Source: Chersky-299 sp963749535 (lineage in GTDB: Bacteria; Actinomycetota; Thermoleophilia; RBG-16-64-13). From it: a stretch of DNA of 47,733 nt. Location: contig CAVVNF010000006.1 in NCBI GenBank assembly GCA_963749535.1, forward strand, positions 1 through 47,733, written 5' to 3'. The translations under genes were made by a program, and so were the position numbers. A model generated the notes under the pieces. It searched no databases. It was not told the DNA's origin and worked only from the letters and a program-made list of their open reading frames with translations. This document shows positions 26,113 to 37,064 of the stretch, piece by piece (the stretch's first letter is position 1; every line of letters begins with the position of its first letter).

Positions 26113-28554
26113 CTACGACACTGGCGACACCTTATTCTGCTCTTTCAGGATCCGCTTGGTCTCGGCCACTTCCTTCTCGGTGACAGTTTGCCGCAGCCGC
26201 TCCATTTTCTCCATGACTTCTTTGAAGCGGACGCCCTCGGCTGCGCTGATCCACTCGAGCTGGAGCCTCTCCGCCCGCAGGCCCATCTTTTCCATCTTCT
26301 TCTGCATCCGCCCGATGCGGCGCTCGGTCCAGTGATTGGCGTTCAAGTAGTGGCAATCGCCGATATGACAGCCGGAAACCAGCACCACTGGAGCGCCCTT
26401 CTCAAACGCCCGCCAGACGAGTCTTTCCGAGACCCGGCCCGAGCACATGGTCCGGATGAGCCGCGAATTCGGCGGATATTGGTAGCGCGAGACCCCGGCA
26501 AAATCGGCGCCCGCGTAGGAGCACCAGTTGCAGGCGAAGACCAGCACCCGCTCGAGCGGATCTTCCTCGAGGATGGCGTCGATCTGAGCCTCGATCTGGG
26601 CGTCGGTGAAGTGGTGCATGACGATGGCGTCATGCGGGCATTCGGCCGCGCAGGTGCCGCACCCCGAGCAGGCCGCCACGGTGACGGGGGCTGGGGTCTT
26701 GGCTCTGGTATCCACGGTGATCGCGCCGTACGGACAGACCTTGGCGCAGATCCCGCAGGCTGTGCAAGCGTCTTGGATCACCTCTGCCGTGATCGCCTCG
26801 ACCTGCAGATTCCTTGGGATTCATCAGCCGCATGGCCCGGGCCGCCGCGGCCGAGGCCTGGGTCACCGCGTCCTTGATGTCCTTGGGTCCTTCGGCGCAG
26901 CCCGCGAAGAAGATGCCCCGGGTGGCGGAATCCACGGGCTGCAGCTTGGGATGGGCCTCCAGGTAGAAGCCATCGGACGTTCTTCTGCAAGCGCCAGCAT
27001 CTCCTGGATGCACCTTCATGTCTTCCGGCGGCTGCACGCCCACCGCCAGCACCACCATCTCCGCCCGGTGCTTCTCCAGCTCGTTGGTGGCGGTGTTCTC
27101 CACCGTGAGGATCAGGTCTTTGCTCTTCGGGTCTTCCTGGACGTGCCCGGCAAGCCCCGGATGTAGCGCACCCCCGCGGCCTTGCTCCGGCGGAAGAGAT
27201 CCTCGAAGCCTTTGCCGAACGCCCGGATGTCGATATAGAAGACCTTCACATCGAGGTCTGGATCGTGGTCTTTGAGCATCAGGGCGCTCTTGACCGTGTT
27301 CATGCAGCAGATATTCGAGCAGTAGGGCTCGCCTCGCCGCTGGGAGCGCGAGCCGACGCACTGGATGAAGGCGACCGACTTGGGGCGCTTCCGGTCCGTC
27401 AAGCGGATCACATGGCCCTGCGTCGGCCCGCCGGCGTTGATCAGCCGCTCGAACTCCATGCGACGTGACGACGTTCTCGTGACGCGTGTAGCCGTATTCG
27501 TCGAGTTCGGTGGGGTCGAAGACGTCCATGCCCGTGGCGACGATGATAGTGCCGACCTTGAACCGTGCACCTCTTGTCGTTCATGTTGAAGTCGATGCAC
27601 TTCTTCTGGCACGCCTCGATGCACTTGCCGCACATGACGGGGTCGTGGCCCAGGCAGTTTTTGATATCCACCACATAGGCCGACGGCACGGCCTGGGGGA
27701 AGGGCTGATAGATGGCCCTGCGGGAATCGAGTCCCATGTTGAATTCGTTCGGGACCACCACCGGGCAGACCTGGACGCAATCGCCGCAGGCCGTGCATTC
27801 GTCCTCTTTGACGTAGCGGGCCTTCTTGAGGATCCGGACCTCGAAGTTGCCGACGTATCCGGTGATCGGACTTGATCTCGCTCTGGGTCAGTAACGTGAT
27901 GTTTGGATGCCGACCGGCATCCGCCATTTTAGGCCCGAGTATTCATATCGAGCAGTCCATGGTCGGGTAGGTCTTGTCCAGCTGGGCCATGATGCCGCCG
28001 ATGCTGGGCTGCTTTTCGACGAGGATCACGGGGTAGCCGGAATCGGCCAGGTCCAGAGCCGCCTGGATACCCGCCACTCCTCCGCCGATGACCAGCGTGG
28101 CGGGCTCCACGGGCACCTTCAGCTCCTCGCGCGCGCCCAGCCGCCGGGCTCGGGCCACCGCCGAGCGCACCAGGTCCTTGGCCTTCTGTGTCGCGCCCTC
28201 CGGGTCATGGGAGTGGACCCAGGAGCACTGCTCCCGAAGGTTGGCCATCTCCAGCAGGTACGGGTTCAGTCCCGGCCTCGCGAGAGACACTTCCTGAAGG
28301 TCGGCTCGTGCAAGCGAGGCGAACACGAGGCGACAACGATCCGGTTGAGACGTTGCTCCTGGATGTCCGCCTTGATCTGGTTCTGGCCCGGCTCGGAGCA
28401 AAGGTAACCGTCGTGGCGGGATACGACCACGTCCGGCAGTGTCCCGGCCGTAGGCGGCCACGTCCTCGCAGTCCACCACCCCGGCGATGTTCAACCCGCA
28501 ATGGCAGACGTACACGCCGATCCGACTCTCTTCTCGTGTCTGTGACTGCTGCAT
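26113..28554 (-). CDS. HdrA fused to MvhD (heterodisulfide-reductase flavoprotein), interrupted
   Basis: About 810 residues when frames are joined. N-terminal HdrA Cys motif GVYVCHCGLNIAGVVD; FAD site VIGGGVAGIQAALDLADSG near residue 153; LDKTYPTMDCSICILAPKM; two central [4Fe-4S] motifs CTACGDCVQVCP and CGKCIEACQKKC; FIQCVGSR; IFFAGCAEGPKDI; two C-terminal clusters CTACGICAKVCP and CSGCGTCAAECP; then, in the same frame, an MvhD domain (VFACNWCSYAGADFAG, MCSGRVS, SGCHIGDCHYL). HdrA carries the bifurcating flavin in methanogens; MvhD links it to an electron donor. Around nine single-base shifts interrupt it (densest at 28500-28300, 27880, 27560, 27140-26800). ATG 28554 with GAGAGG upstream. Confidence 0.8.
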
Positions 28555-28637
28555 TCGATTCCTCTCTTAGACCGTCAATCCTGAGTCATCCATACCGTGT
28601 TTGAATCCGCGCCTTGTCTACGATCATCGGCGCCGTG

Positions 28638-29834
28638 TCATCGCGTCTTCGAACCGATCGCCTCTTCCCCCTTCGACCATTCGATTTGATCGGCCAGCAC
28701 ACTGATCAGATCCCGGATCTCCATCGACAGAGACCCATGCCGGCTGGGATCACGCATGGCGCATGTCAGATGGATCATGCACTTGGGACACGCGGTGATA
28801 AGGAGGTCAGACCGAGTCGCCTTGGCCTCCTGCAGCCGCTCCACCTGGATCTGCTTGGAATAAGCGTCGCAGTTGATGAACCCGTTGTTGCCGCAGCATA
28901 CCGCGCTCCTGCCGGAGTTCTTCATCTCCTTAAGAACCATATCGGGGATCAACTCGATCAGGCTCCTCGGGGTCTCGCAGGATTCTGTAGTCCGGCCCAA
29001 CCGGCAGGGATCCTGGTACGTCACTCGGCGCTTGAGAGGCTTGAAGGAGACGCCGCCTTTCCCGATCTCCCGGGTAAGGAGGTCTGACAGCAGAGTCACC
29101 TTGAGCTTCATGTCCGGAATCACCTCCGGCATGAACCGGCCCAGCACCTGATAGCACTCGGGGCAGGAAACGACTACCTCTTCCACCCCGGCTCGCTGGA
29201 ACTCCCCGTAGTTGAGCCGGCACAGCGTCTCGAAATTTTCCCGGTCGCCGGTCCACAGGAGGTCATGGCCACAGCAGCGCTCCTCCCCCAAAACCACGGG
29301 GACGATGTCGAGGAAATTCAGGAGGCGGATGCTGTCCCTGGCGATCGACAGCGTATCCACGTTGATCCCGGAAAAGAACACGTCGAAATAGGGCGCGCAT
29401 CCGGTGAAGAACGCCACAGGCCCCGACTGCGCCACCTTCAGCTCGCTTCCCACCCAGTCGAGCCGGTTCTGCTCCAGATCGGGCGAGGTCATGAGTCTCA
29501 TCCAGGAGTGCAGCGCCCCGTCGTGGGATCGGTAGCCTTTCAGGCCTTTTGTCCCCGCCAGAAGGGTTCGCATCTCCATGACGAAGCGGCTCACCTGCAC
29601 CCCAGAGGGACAGCGTTCCTCACAAAGCCCGCAGGTGAGACACTCCCAGACCGAATTCTCGATGAACGATTCGCTGTCGGGCTCCGCGATCAACTTATGC
29701 GCCAATAGCCGCGGGGAGTATTCCTTGCCGCTCAGCATCCGAGGACACGACGCCGAGCACTTGCCGCATTCCTGGCACAAAGAAAGGGCGTTCTCCCGAA
29801 TGAACCTCTTGATCCGGGGGTCATCGAGCTTCAT
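28638..29834 (-). CDS. HdrC-HdrB fusion (HdrD-like iron-sulfur protein)
   Basis: 398 residues. The first ~100 residues are HdrC-like with two [4Fe-4S] motifs, CQECGKCSASCP and CLTCGLCEERCP. The rest is HdrB-like with two CCG domains: FTGCAPYFD ... GEERCCGHD ... SCPECYQVL, and YQDPCRLGR ... AVCCGNNGF ... ACPKCMIHL, which hold the noncubane cluster in HdrB. The fused order equals HdrD. It is intact. ATG 29834 overlaps the MvhD stop (ATGA). It would be the site where electrons from the HdrA flavin reduce a disulfide or another acceptor; a thiol substrate is unknown. Confidence 0.92.
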   Translation of the reverse strand: MKLDDPRIKRFIRENALSLCQECGKCSASCPRMLSGKEYSPRLLAHKLIAEPDSESFIENSVWECLTCGLCEERCPSGVQVSRFVMEMRTLLAGTKGLKGYRSHDGALHSWMRLMTSPDLEQNRLDWVGSELKVAQSGPVAFFTGCAPYFDVFFSGINVDTLSIARDSIRLLNFLDIVPVVLGEERCCGHDLLWTGDRENFETLCRLNYGEFQRAGVEEVVVSCPECYQVLGRFMPEVIPDMKLKVTLLSDLLTREIGKGGVSFKPLKRRVTYQDPCRLGRTTESCETPRSLIELIPDMVLKEMKNSGRSAVCCGNNGFINCDAYSKQIQVERLQEAKATRSDLLITACPKCMIHLTCAMRDPSRHGSLSMEIRDLISVLADQIEWSKGEEAIGSKTR

Positions 29835-30256
29835 GCGCACTCCCGTTCCTGAGAGGGCTTAGCAGGGTTTTGACCCATAGATTGCACGCGGTCCGAAAAC
29901 TCCCACAAGGCCTTGACCAGTGCGTCCTTCTCGTGTGCCGCGAAGCTCCGCTCGACCAGCCGCGCCTGGCCGATGCCCAGAAGGTGAAGCATTTCGCGCA
30001 CCTTCTCCACGTTGGAATGGCCCACTTCCGGGCCCGGGCCGTAGCGACAGTCCTCGTCCTTGCATTCCAGGAGGATCACGCCGTCGGCCCCGTGCTCAAA
30101 TGCCCGGAGAATCAGGGCCTGGTTGATCCTGCCGATGCACATCACGCGGATGAAGCTGTAATGAGGGGGCATCTTCAACTGAGCCATGCCGGCCGCATTG
30201 AGGCAGGCGAACGGACTCCAATTACAGAAGATCCCCAGAAGTTGCGTCTGCGCCAT
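29831..30256 (-). CDS. MvhD/FlpD-like iron-sulfur subunit
   Basis: A 141-residue protein of the hydrogenase/formate-dehydrogenase-linked MvhD family: FCNWSPFACLNAAG, SFIRVMCIGRINQALILRAF, DGVILLECKDEDCRYGPG. The Cys pattern differs from the usual CNWC (here CNWSPFAC), but four Cys ligands remain for a cluster. It connects an electron donor to HdrA. Its start ATG 30256 follows the HdrA/GltD stop by a few bases, and its stop overlaps the next gene's start, so it is coupled on both sides. Confidence 0.88.
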   Translation of the reverse strand: MAQTQLLGIFCNWSPFACLNAAGMAQLKMPPHYSFIRVMCIGRINQALILRAFEHGADGVILLECKDEDCRYGPGPEVGHSNVEKVREMLHLLGIGQARLVERSFAAHEKDALVKALWEFSDRVQSMGQNPAKPSQERECA

Positions 30257-30259
30257 GAT

Positions 30260-33200
30260 TCAGCGTGCTCCTTCTAGAACACCAGAAACGATCTCCTCCA
30301 GGAGCCGGTTGGAGAAATACGGCATATCCAAGGCGGTGACCGGACAGCGGCCCACGCAGCCCCCACATCCCACGCAGTTGTGCCGCAAGACCTCGGCCGT
30401 GTAAAACCCGCGATTATTGGCGAGAAGGTGGATGGCATCAAAGGGACAGATGTCCACGCACCGGCCGCACCCTCTGCATCGCTCGGAATCCACCCGGGGG
30501 CTGAGTTCATGGTCTTTGAGGAAGACCTCGGCGGATCCCCTCGCCACTTGAGCAGCGAGCGCCGCTCCTGCCTCGAAGGCATTGACCCGGCTCAACGTCC
30601 GCGGCAAGACCCGGTACAGCCCAGGCTGCGGACTGTGGAAGAAGGCGAAATTGTATCGGTAGAACTTCTTCAGACCGGCCAGGTCCTCGGGGATGGACAA
30701 CGAGAGCACATCCTCATCGGTGAGACAGATGATGTCCGTGCGCCAGTGGACTCGCTTGCCATCGACCCTGGCTTTGACCTGGAAATCCCCGATGTGACCG
30801 GAGATCTCTTCGATCGTGGCGCGTTCCACGTGAACGATGTCTTTACCGACGCCCGCGGCCCCGGTCGCCGGCTCTCGTGAAACCGGATTCGGTAGACCTG
30901 GACTCGTCGCGGGCTTATCCGACTCACCCGGAAGAGCGCATTGGTGCACGAGGCGAACGCTGAAGCCTTGAAGGTCCAGATTCAGTGCCGCGCTAATCCC
31001 GATCTCCGAGCTGCCCAGAATGAGGACGTCCTTGCCGATCTCGGTGATCCCCTGCCGGAGCGGACCGAGGAAGCGCGTCCGGATGAGAGCGGCCCGGAAG
31101 AGATCCTGCGCCCGATGAATAAGCTCGTCCTCGGAAAGCTGCTCCGCGGAAAGGTGATCGCGCAGGTTGATCATTTCGAAGCTGGAACGGTCCAAGCCGC
31201 GCTCGTCGAAGAGATGGATGCGGGTCCGGTTCCTCTGGTCGTTGCACGAGATGCATTGGAACTCCAGGGGACAACAGGCGCACGAGGCCAGGATGACGCG
31301 GTTGAGCCGGTGTTTCTTCACAGCGGCTGCGATCCGATCGGAACCGCGGGGGTGGCACGCGGAAAAGACCATCTCCCCATGGGCGACTTCCGGCCCTTTC
31401 GTCGCCAGCTCCAGTATTCGAGTGAGAACGGACAGAGAGGCCATGGTCCCGTTACACGTGCACAGGAACACACCCAAGCGGATCTCGCCCGACCGATCCA
31501 GGACCCGGGCCGGCTCGGGTATCGCCTTGGAACGAAGTGACTTTGCCAGGGCGATGGCTTGACCGGCGGCGGCGCTCCCGGCGACCATCATGTCCACCAG
31601 CTCCCCGTTGAAGTCACCGATCCGCACCACCCCCGGGAACTCACCGTAATCTCCTGGTGGCATCTCCTGATCGTCTGCCACGATGACCGCCGGGCTCACC
31701 AGTTCGACACGCCTTGGACCACAGAAATGGTTGATGGCTCCGATATCGGCGCAAACGGTCTCGCAGCTCCCGCACTCGCAGCAGACACTGCATTGAAGAC
31801 AGCGTCGCGCCTCAGCCACGGCCTGATCCACGGTCAAGCCCAGACCCACTTCCTCGAAGTCCCGGCGTCGCACCTTCGGCTGGCGCAGGGGCATCTCCTG
31901 ACGCGGCTGCTGGGGTAGGTCCTCAGAGATGGTTGCGTACTCGCCCACACCGCGAACCCCGAGAGGCAGCAAGGCAAAAGGAGCGGGACGGTCTGTGAGG
32001 TGCTCCATGATCTTCCCGGCCGCGACCCTGCCATGGGCCATGGAACCCACGACCGTGGATGGGCCGGTGACCACGTCTCCTCCGGCCCAGATCTTTGGAT
32101 TCTGGTGCTTGAGGTGTCGATCCACCTCGATCGCGCTTCGGCTCCCCTCCGGCCCGCTGCCGACGCAACCCGCGCGCCCGTCGAGGAAGTCGAGGTCGGA
32201 ACCCTGACCGATGGCCGTGATGACCGTGTCCGCGACCACCTGGAACTCGGAGCCGGGGATCGGTCTCGGTGACTTCCGGCCCGAATCGTCTACCTCGGCC
32301 AACTCCATGCGGACAAGCTCCAGACCGGAGACCTTGCCGTCCTCTCGCAGGACGCGGGTCGGCGCCACGCGGAACTCGATCCGGACCCCCTCTGCTTCAG
32401 CCGCGACGATCTCTGCTAACACCGCGGGCATATCCTGGCGATCGCGCCGGTAGTAGATGGTCACCTCTGCGCCCAGTCGCAGCGCGGTCCCAGCCGCGTC
32501 GAGCGCCGAGTTGCCGCCTCCGATGACCGCCACCTTCGAGCCCGCTCCCACATCCTGGCCTAGACGATGGTCCTGGCCTAGATGATGCGCCCGCAGGAAT
32601 TCGACCGCGCCGGAACACCCGCAGGCATCCTCCCCGGAGATGCCCAGCAGGGTGCTCTCTTGGGCGCCCACCGCCACGAAGATGGCGTCAAAATCTCTTT
32701 CCAGTTCCTCGAGACTGATGTCTTTCCCTACACGGGTGTTGCACCTCAGTTCCACCCCCAGGGCAAGGATGTCCCGGATCTCTCCGTCGAGGATGGTGCG
32801 GGGCAGCCGGTAGGAAGGAATGCCCCAGCGGAGCATCCCCCCCGGCTCGGGCATAGCCTCGAGAACAGTGCAGCGAAAGCCCTCTTTGGCAAGATAGTAC
32901 GCGGCAGTGAGCCCCGCCGGTCCGGAACCGACGATCGCCACCCGTTCTTTGCGGCGCGGCTTTACGGCAAGAGCCACTGATCCTTCCCCGAGCGAGACAC
33001 CTTCACCCGCGGGCCGATAGTCCGACAAGAAGCGCTTCACATCGCAGATCGCCACCGGCTGATCCAACTCGCTTCGCCGGCAGGCGGACTCGCAGGGGTG
33101 ATGGCAGACACGGCCACAGATACCCGGCAGAGGATTGTCTTCCTTGATCTTGTCCAGGGCCTCTTCAAACCGGCCCACAGCGGTGAGAGCCATATAGGCC

Positions 33201-33696
33201 TGGACGTTGACTCCGAGCGGGCAATCCAGGCGGCAGGCGCCGATCTTTCTCTTGTCCAGTTCCAGAGCACGCGAAGGGCAATAGGCCGGTGTTCGAGAGA
33301 GGGGGAGCGATCCTGTTGCTCCAGGGGACAGACCTCCATGCAACGGCTGCACCCGGTACACAGATCGTAGTCCACGTAGATCGGGTCTTGCTCCACCACC
33401 ACGCGGCAACCGTCTTCGGTCTTCTCCAAGGAGCGGACCCGGGCCTGAGTCAGGGTGGTCACCAGAGGGTGCCGGGTGACTCGGAGATACAGCGGCCGGA
33501 ACTGGAAGTCCAGATCCTCCGGCCACTCGGGGTCTCGTTCCAGCCCTTGCGGCAGCTCTAGAAAATGCTGCGCCCGGGTGACCCACACCACCGGGATGCC
33601 GGCCTGGGCCACATCCTCCGCCACCTTCAGCGCCCCATAGCCGGATCCCAGGAGCAGAACGCCCTTGCGAGGCACCTTCGTCTTGGACACGGACAT
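30260..33696 (-). CDS. Giant HdrA/GltD hybrid flavoprotein (one frameshift)
   Basis: About 1145 residues. Order: a Rossmann-type start (VLLLGSGYGALKVAEDVA); a [4Fe-4S] motif CTGCSRCMEVCP (~115); a GltD/NfnB/DPD-type module with CRLDCPLGVNVQAYM, CGRVCHHPCESACRR (~153-210), FAD site VAIVGSGPAGLTAAYYLA (~252), NAD(P) site VAVIGGGNSALDAAG (~390) and IWAGGDVVTGPSTVVGSM (~540); a Cys-rich segment CLQCSVCCECGSC (~640); an HdrA-like part (FLCTCNG, LGSSEIGISAALNLD); and two C-terminal clusters CRGCGRCVDICP, CVGCGGCVGRCP. One indel near 33285 (C5 run) splits the printed frame. ATG 33696 shares an A with the KorC stop (TAATG). Likely an NAD(P)H-linked flavoprotein that exchanges electrons with ferredoxin and the Hdr subunits. 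Confidence 0.82.
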
Positions 33697-34302
33697 TATT
33701 GATTCTCCAGATGGGTCTCCGGGTTCTCGCCCAATTTGGCCCGGCTCTTCTGGAGGCCTCGCCGTATTCCCGGCCCCGCTCAAAGGCCGTGGCATTCATG
33801 TCTCTCGGTTTTGGCCGGTACCGAGCTGAGAACGGCCTGGCGCAGCGAGTCCGGCCGGACCAAGTCGCTCAGCGCGGAGAGAAAGCCGAGCATGACGATG
33901 TTGGCCATCATCTTGTTGCCCAGTTTCTCCGCGAACCGGGTGGCGGGTATGTGGTAAGCGGTCCAGGCCGGGGGTCCAGCTCCCCGGTATTGACCAGGTC
34001 GGTGTCCCAGATCGAGGAGACCGCCGGGGGCAAAGGAACCGACGTTCTTCTCAAAACCCTCCTGGCTCATGCAGATCAACACCTGCGGTTCCTGCACGTA
34101 CGGAAAGAGCGATCTCTTCCTCGCTGATGATGACCTGGGACGAGCAGGAGCCGCCGCGAGCCTCGGGTCCATAGGCCTGGATCATGGTGGCGTGCTTCAG
34201 ATCATGGATGGCGGCGGCCTTGCCCAGGATGCTGCCGGTCAACACGATGCCCTGTCCGCCGAACCCGGCGACAAGAATTTCCTTTTCGCTGCTGGTCTCC
34301 AT
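33696..34302 (-). CDS. 2-oxoacid:ferredoxin oxidoreductase gamma subunit (second set), interrupted
   Basis: About 200 residues. EILVAGFGGQGIVLTGSILG, MIQAYGPEARGGSCSSQVII, VLICMSQEGFEKN and RFAEKLGNKMMANIVMLGFLSAL identify KorC/PorC-type gamma. Frames are joined across shifts near 34110, 34000, 33950 and 33750; the end reads AFERGREYGEASRRA then KLGENPETHLENQ and TAA. That stop overlaps the start of the HdrA/GltD gene (TAATG), direct evidence of coupling between the Kor and Hdr genes. ATG 34302. Confidence 0.75.
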
Positions 34303-34333
34303 CGATCACCCCTGCTCCTGTTTCTCCGGCGGC

Positions 34334-35202
34334 TCAGCCCCTGGGTCCGAGCCCAGGCCAATCCCCCAGCTCACGCCGGCGAATCAAGTCATAGTTGTCC
34401 TGGAAGGTGGGCCGCTCGATGTCCACGAACTTCCCGACCACCAGATGCTTGTTGAAATCCAGCGACCGCCTCTCTGGGGTCGATCTGATTCCGGACGACC
34501 GAGCGCTCGTGGAAGAACTTGAGTCAGGTCGACCGCCCCTCCTATCCGGTTGCGCCTGCCGAACGTCGTCGGGCAGGGGGCGAGGATCTCGACGAAGGAG
34601 AAGCCTTTCTTCTGCATGGCCTCGCCGATCGAATCGATGATCCACCGCACGTGAAGCGAGGTCCAGCGGGCCACGTAGACGGCCCCACACTCCGCCGCCA
34701 AGGAGCAGAAGTTGAACGGTTCCTCGAAGTTGCCCAGGGGACTCGTCGTGGTCTTGGCGCCGAACGGCGTGGACGGCGCAGCCTGGCCGCCGGTCATGCC
34801 GTAGTTGAGGTTGTTGACGCAGATGATGGTGAGGTCCATGTTGCGCCGGGCGGCGTGGATGAAGTGATTGCCGCCGATGGCGAAGAGGTCGCCGTCGCCG
34901 GAGGCGACCATCACGCAGCTCTGCGGCCGGGCAAGCTTCAGGCCCGTGGCGAAAGGGATGGCCCGGCCGTGGGTCGTGTGGAAGGAGTCCAGGTTCAGGT
35001 AGCCGGCCATCCTGCCGGTGCAGCCGATCCCCGAGACCATCGCTATGTCGTCCTGAGGAAGGCCGGACTTCTGAATAGCCGTGAGCACGCAGCCGAAGAC
35101 GGTGCCGATGCCACAACCGGAGCACCAGATGTGCGGGATCCGGTCGGTCCGCAGAAGGGCGTCCTGCGGATGGGGCACCGGGGTGTTGCGTCTCTTCGCC
35201 AT
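34334..35202 (-). CDS. 2-oxoacid:ferredoxin oxidoreductase beta subunit (second set), interrupted
   Basis: About 285 residues. IPHIWCSGCGIGTVFGCVL, GIGCTGRMAGYLN, the TPP/Mg motif ASGDGDLFAIGGNHFIHAAR with VNNLNYGMTGGQAAPST, and FVEILAPCPTTFGRRN mark KorB. Shifts near 34530 and 34465 break the C-terminal 60 residues; restored sequence ends FVDIERPTFQDNYDLIRRRE and TGA at 34334. ATG 35202 has GGAG about ten bases upstream and overlaps the KorA stop (TGATG). Confidence 0.82.
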
Positions 35203-36364
35203 CACGCCGTCTCCTTCACTGCCGCCTCCAGAGCCGTCAGGATCCGTCTCCGGCCGGATGATCGCCCCGCCCGCGTGGGACACCAGTCGCACCGGGACAG
35301 AGACCCCCGGCGCAGCGCTCCAACTCCAGGACCATCTGCCCGTAGTTGATTTCGGGCATGATGAGACCCCGGACTTTCCCGGCCAGATCGCGGATCATCT
35401 GCTCGGGGAAAGGCCAGATCGTGTTCAGCTTGACCATGCCTGCCTTGATGCCTTGCTTCCGCGCGTCGGCGACGGCCCGTTTGGCCGATCTGACGCTGAT
35501 GCCGTACGCCACGACGACAACGTCCGCGTCTTCCAGAAGGAAGGTCTCGTAGCGGACGATCCGATCCACGTTCTTCCGTACCTTTTGAACGATCCGGTCG
35601 ACCATCTGCTCCTGGGTGGCCTCGTCCATCACTGGATAGCCGCGCTCATCGTGCGTCAGTCCGGAGACGTGAATGCGATATCCGTCTCCGGCAGTGGCCA
35701 TGGGAGCAACGCCGTCCGCATCGGGGTGGAAGGGCAGATACTTTTCCGGCGGGACGGAGGGTTTCTTTCTGTTGATCACCTGGATCTTGTCCGCAGGAGG
35801 GATCACCACCCGCTCGGTCATGTGGCCCACGACCTCATCCGCCAGAATGATCACCGGAAGCCGGTACTGCTCGGATAGATTGAAAGCCCAAACGGTGAAA
35901 TCGAACATCTCCTGCGGAGAAGAAGGCGAGATCGCGATGATCTCGTGGTGGCCGTGGGCACCCCACCTGGCCTGCATCATGTCCCCTTGACCCACCAGGG
36001 TCGGTAAGCCCGTGCTCGGGCCGGCTCGCTGCACGTTGCAGATGACGCAAGGCGTCTCGGTGCAGAGACCCAGGCTGATGTTTTCCATCATCAACGAAAA
36101 GCCTGGGCCGGAGGTGCTGGTCATGGCCTTTGCGCCGCCCCAACTCGCCCCAAGGATCGCAGCCATGGAGGCCAGTTCGTCCTCCATCTGGATGTAGATC
36201 CCGTCGATCTCAGGAAGTCGCTCCGACATCCTCTCCGCCACTTCCGTCGCCGGCGTGATCGGATAACCTGCAAAGAACCGACAGCCGGCGGCGATCGCCC
36301 CTTCGCAACAGGCCTCGTCCCCGTTCATGAAATAGGTTCCAGTTAAGACGGCTTCCCTGGCCAA
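35202..36364 (-). CDS. 2-oxoacid:ferredoxin oxidoreductase alpha subunit (second set), interrupted
   Basis: About 387 residues. GCRFFAGYPITPATEVAERM, IQMEDELASMAAILGASWGG, TSTSGPGFSLMMENI and MMQARWGAHGHHEIIAISP mark KorA. Unlike the first set it has a ~50-residue insertion around SVPPEKYLPFHPDADG typical of 2-oxoglutarate-type alpha subunits. The end needs two one-base corrections near 35320 and 35235 (ETD-PD to ETILTALEAAVKETA) to reach TGA 35204-35202. Start TTG 36364 is supported by GGGAGGA six bases upstream. Confidence 0.85.
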
Positions 36365-36446
36365 GAAATCCTCCCTACCGCAAGACTTTCACAGCACGGA
36401 TCCTTATGGGAAGAAGAATCCGGGGATCACGGCGCCCAGGCTTGGG

Positions 36447-36701
36447 CTACGCCTCGAGGGAAAAGATCGCGAAATCCGGACAAAGGACTTCGCAGAAATG
36501 GCAATTGACACAATTGTCCTCTTCTTCGGCCTCCGGGTAGTAATAGCCTTTGGGATTGAAGGTCTGGGACATCCGGAGTACGTCGCGCGGGCAGTATTTG
36601 ACACAGAGTTGGCAGCCCTTGCACCGCTCCTTGATCACAGTGACCCGACCCTTCGCGACCTGAATGGTCTCCGAATCGAGTGGAATGCGCCAGTATTTCA
36701 T
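36447..36701 (-). CDS. Ferredoxin-type delta subunit (KorD, second set)
   Basis: 84 residues with two [4Fe-4S] motifs, CKGCQLCVKYCP and CVNCHFCEVLCP, as in KorD/VorD. ATG 36701 has AAGGGA upstream. It is the first gene of the 13-kb minus-strand unit, 82 bases before KorA; the promoter must lie just upstream, in 36702-36800. The first-set ferredoxin at 20657-20866 is a distant paralogue. Confidence 0.9.
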   Translation of the reverse strand: MKYWRIPLDSETIQVAKGRVTVIKERCKGCQLCVKYCPRDVLRMSQTFNPKGYYYPEAEEEDNCVNCHFCEVLCPDFAIFSLEA

Positions 36702-37064
36702 CTACGTCCCTTTGCTCGCGCTCCTTCTCCAACACGCCGGCGCCCTTGGAAGAATCCACTGTGAATTTCCAGCAGATCGAAAGGCGCCCACAGATGCCTT
36801 CGTCCATCCCGCCAACCCGCTCTGTCGGTTGGTGACCCCACAGTACCAGACCGGAGCGCGCCGCTGCAGGCAGACGCAGCGCTCCGCTCGCCGATCGCAA
36901 CCCACCATCCCCAGAGCCAGTAGCAGCCCGCCGACCGCCAATAGCCTTATCCGCGCACTCCCCTCGCGGGCGCCGGGGCAGACGCCACGAGGAGTAGACC
37001 GACAAAGACCACGGGAGACTGTGCCGCCTGGGGCGCCTCTCCCTAGGTCGTGACCAAGATGACC
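36702..37064. other. Gene-free stretch, maybe with a broken small lipoprotein gene
   Basis: On the minus strand two short frames carry hydrophobic segments: VVFVGLLLVASAPA near 36980-37020 and RLLAVGGLLLALGMVGC near 36900-36950, the latter resembling a lipoprotein signal with its lipobox. They lie in different frames, and no start codon with a ribosome site joins them. It may be a decayed or mis-sequenced small gene. It also holds the promoter of the Kor/Hdr unit. Confidence 0.35.

Noticed and set aside
36702..37020. Lipoprotein-like hydrophobic frames on the minus strand
   Set aside because: Two hydrophobic pieces lie in different frames and no start codon joins them; kept only as a note.
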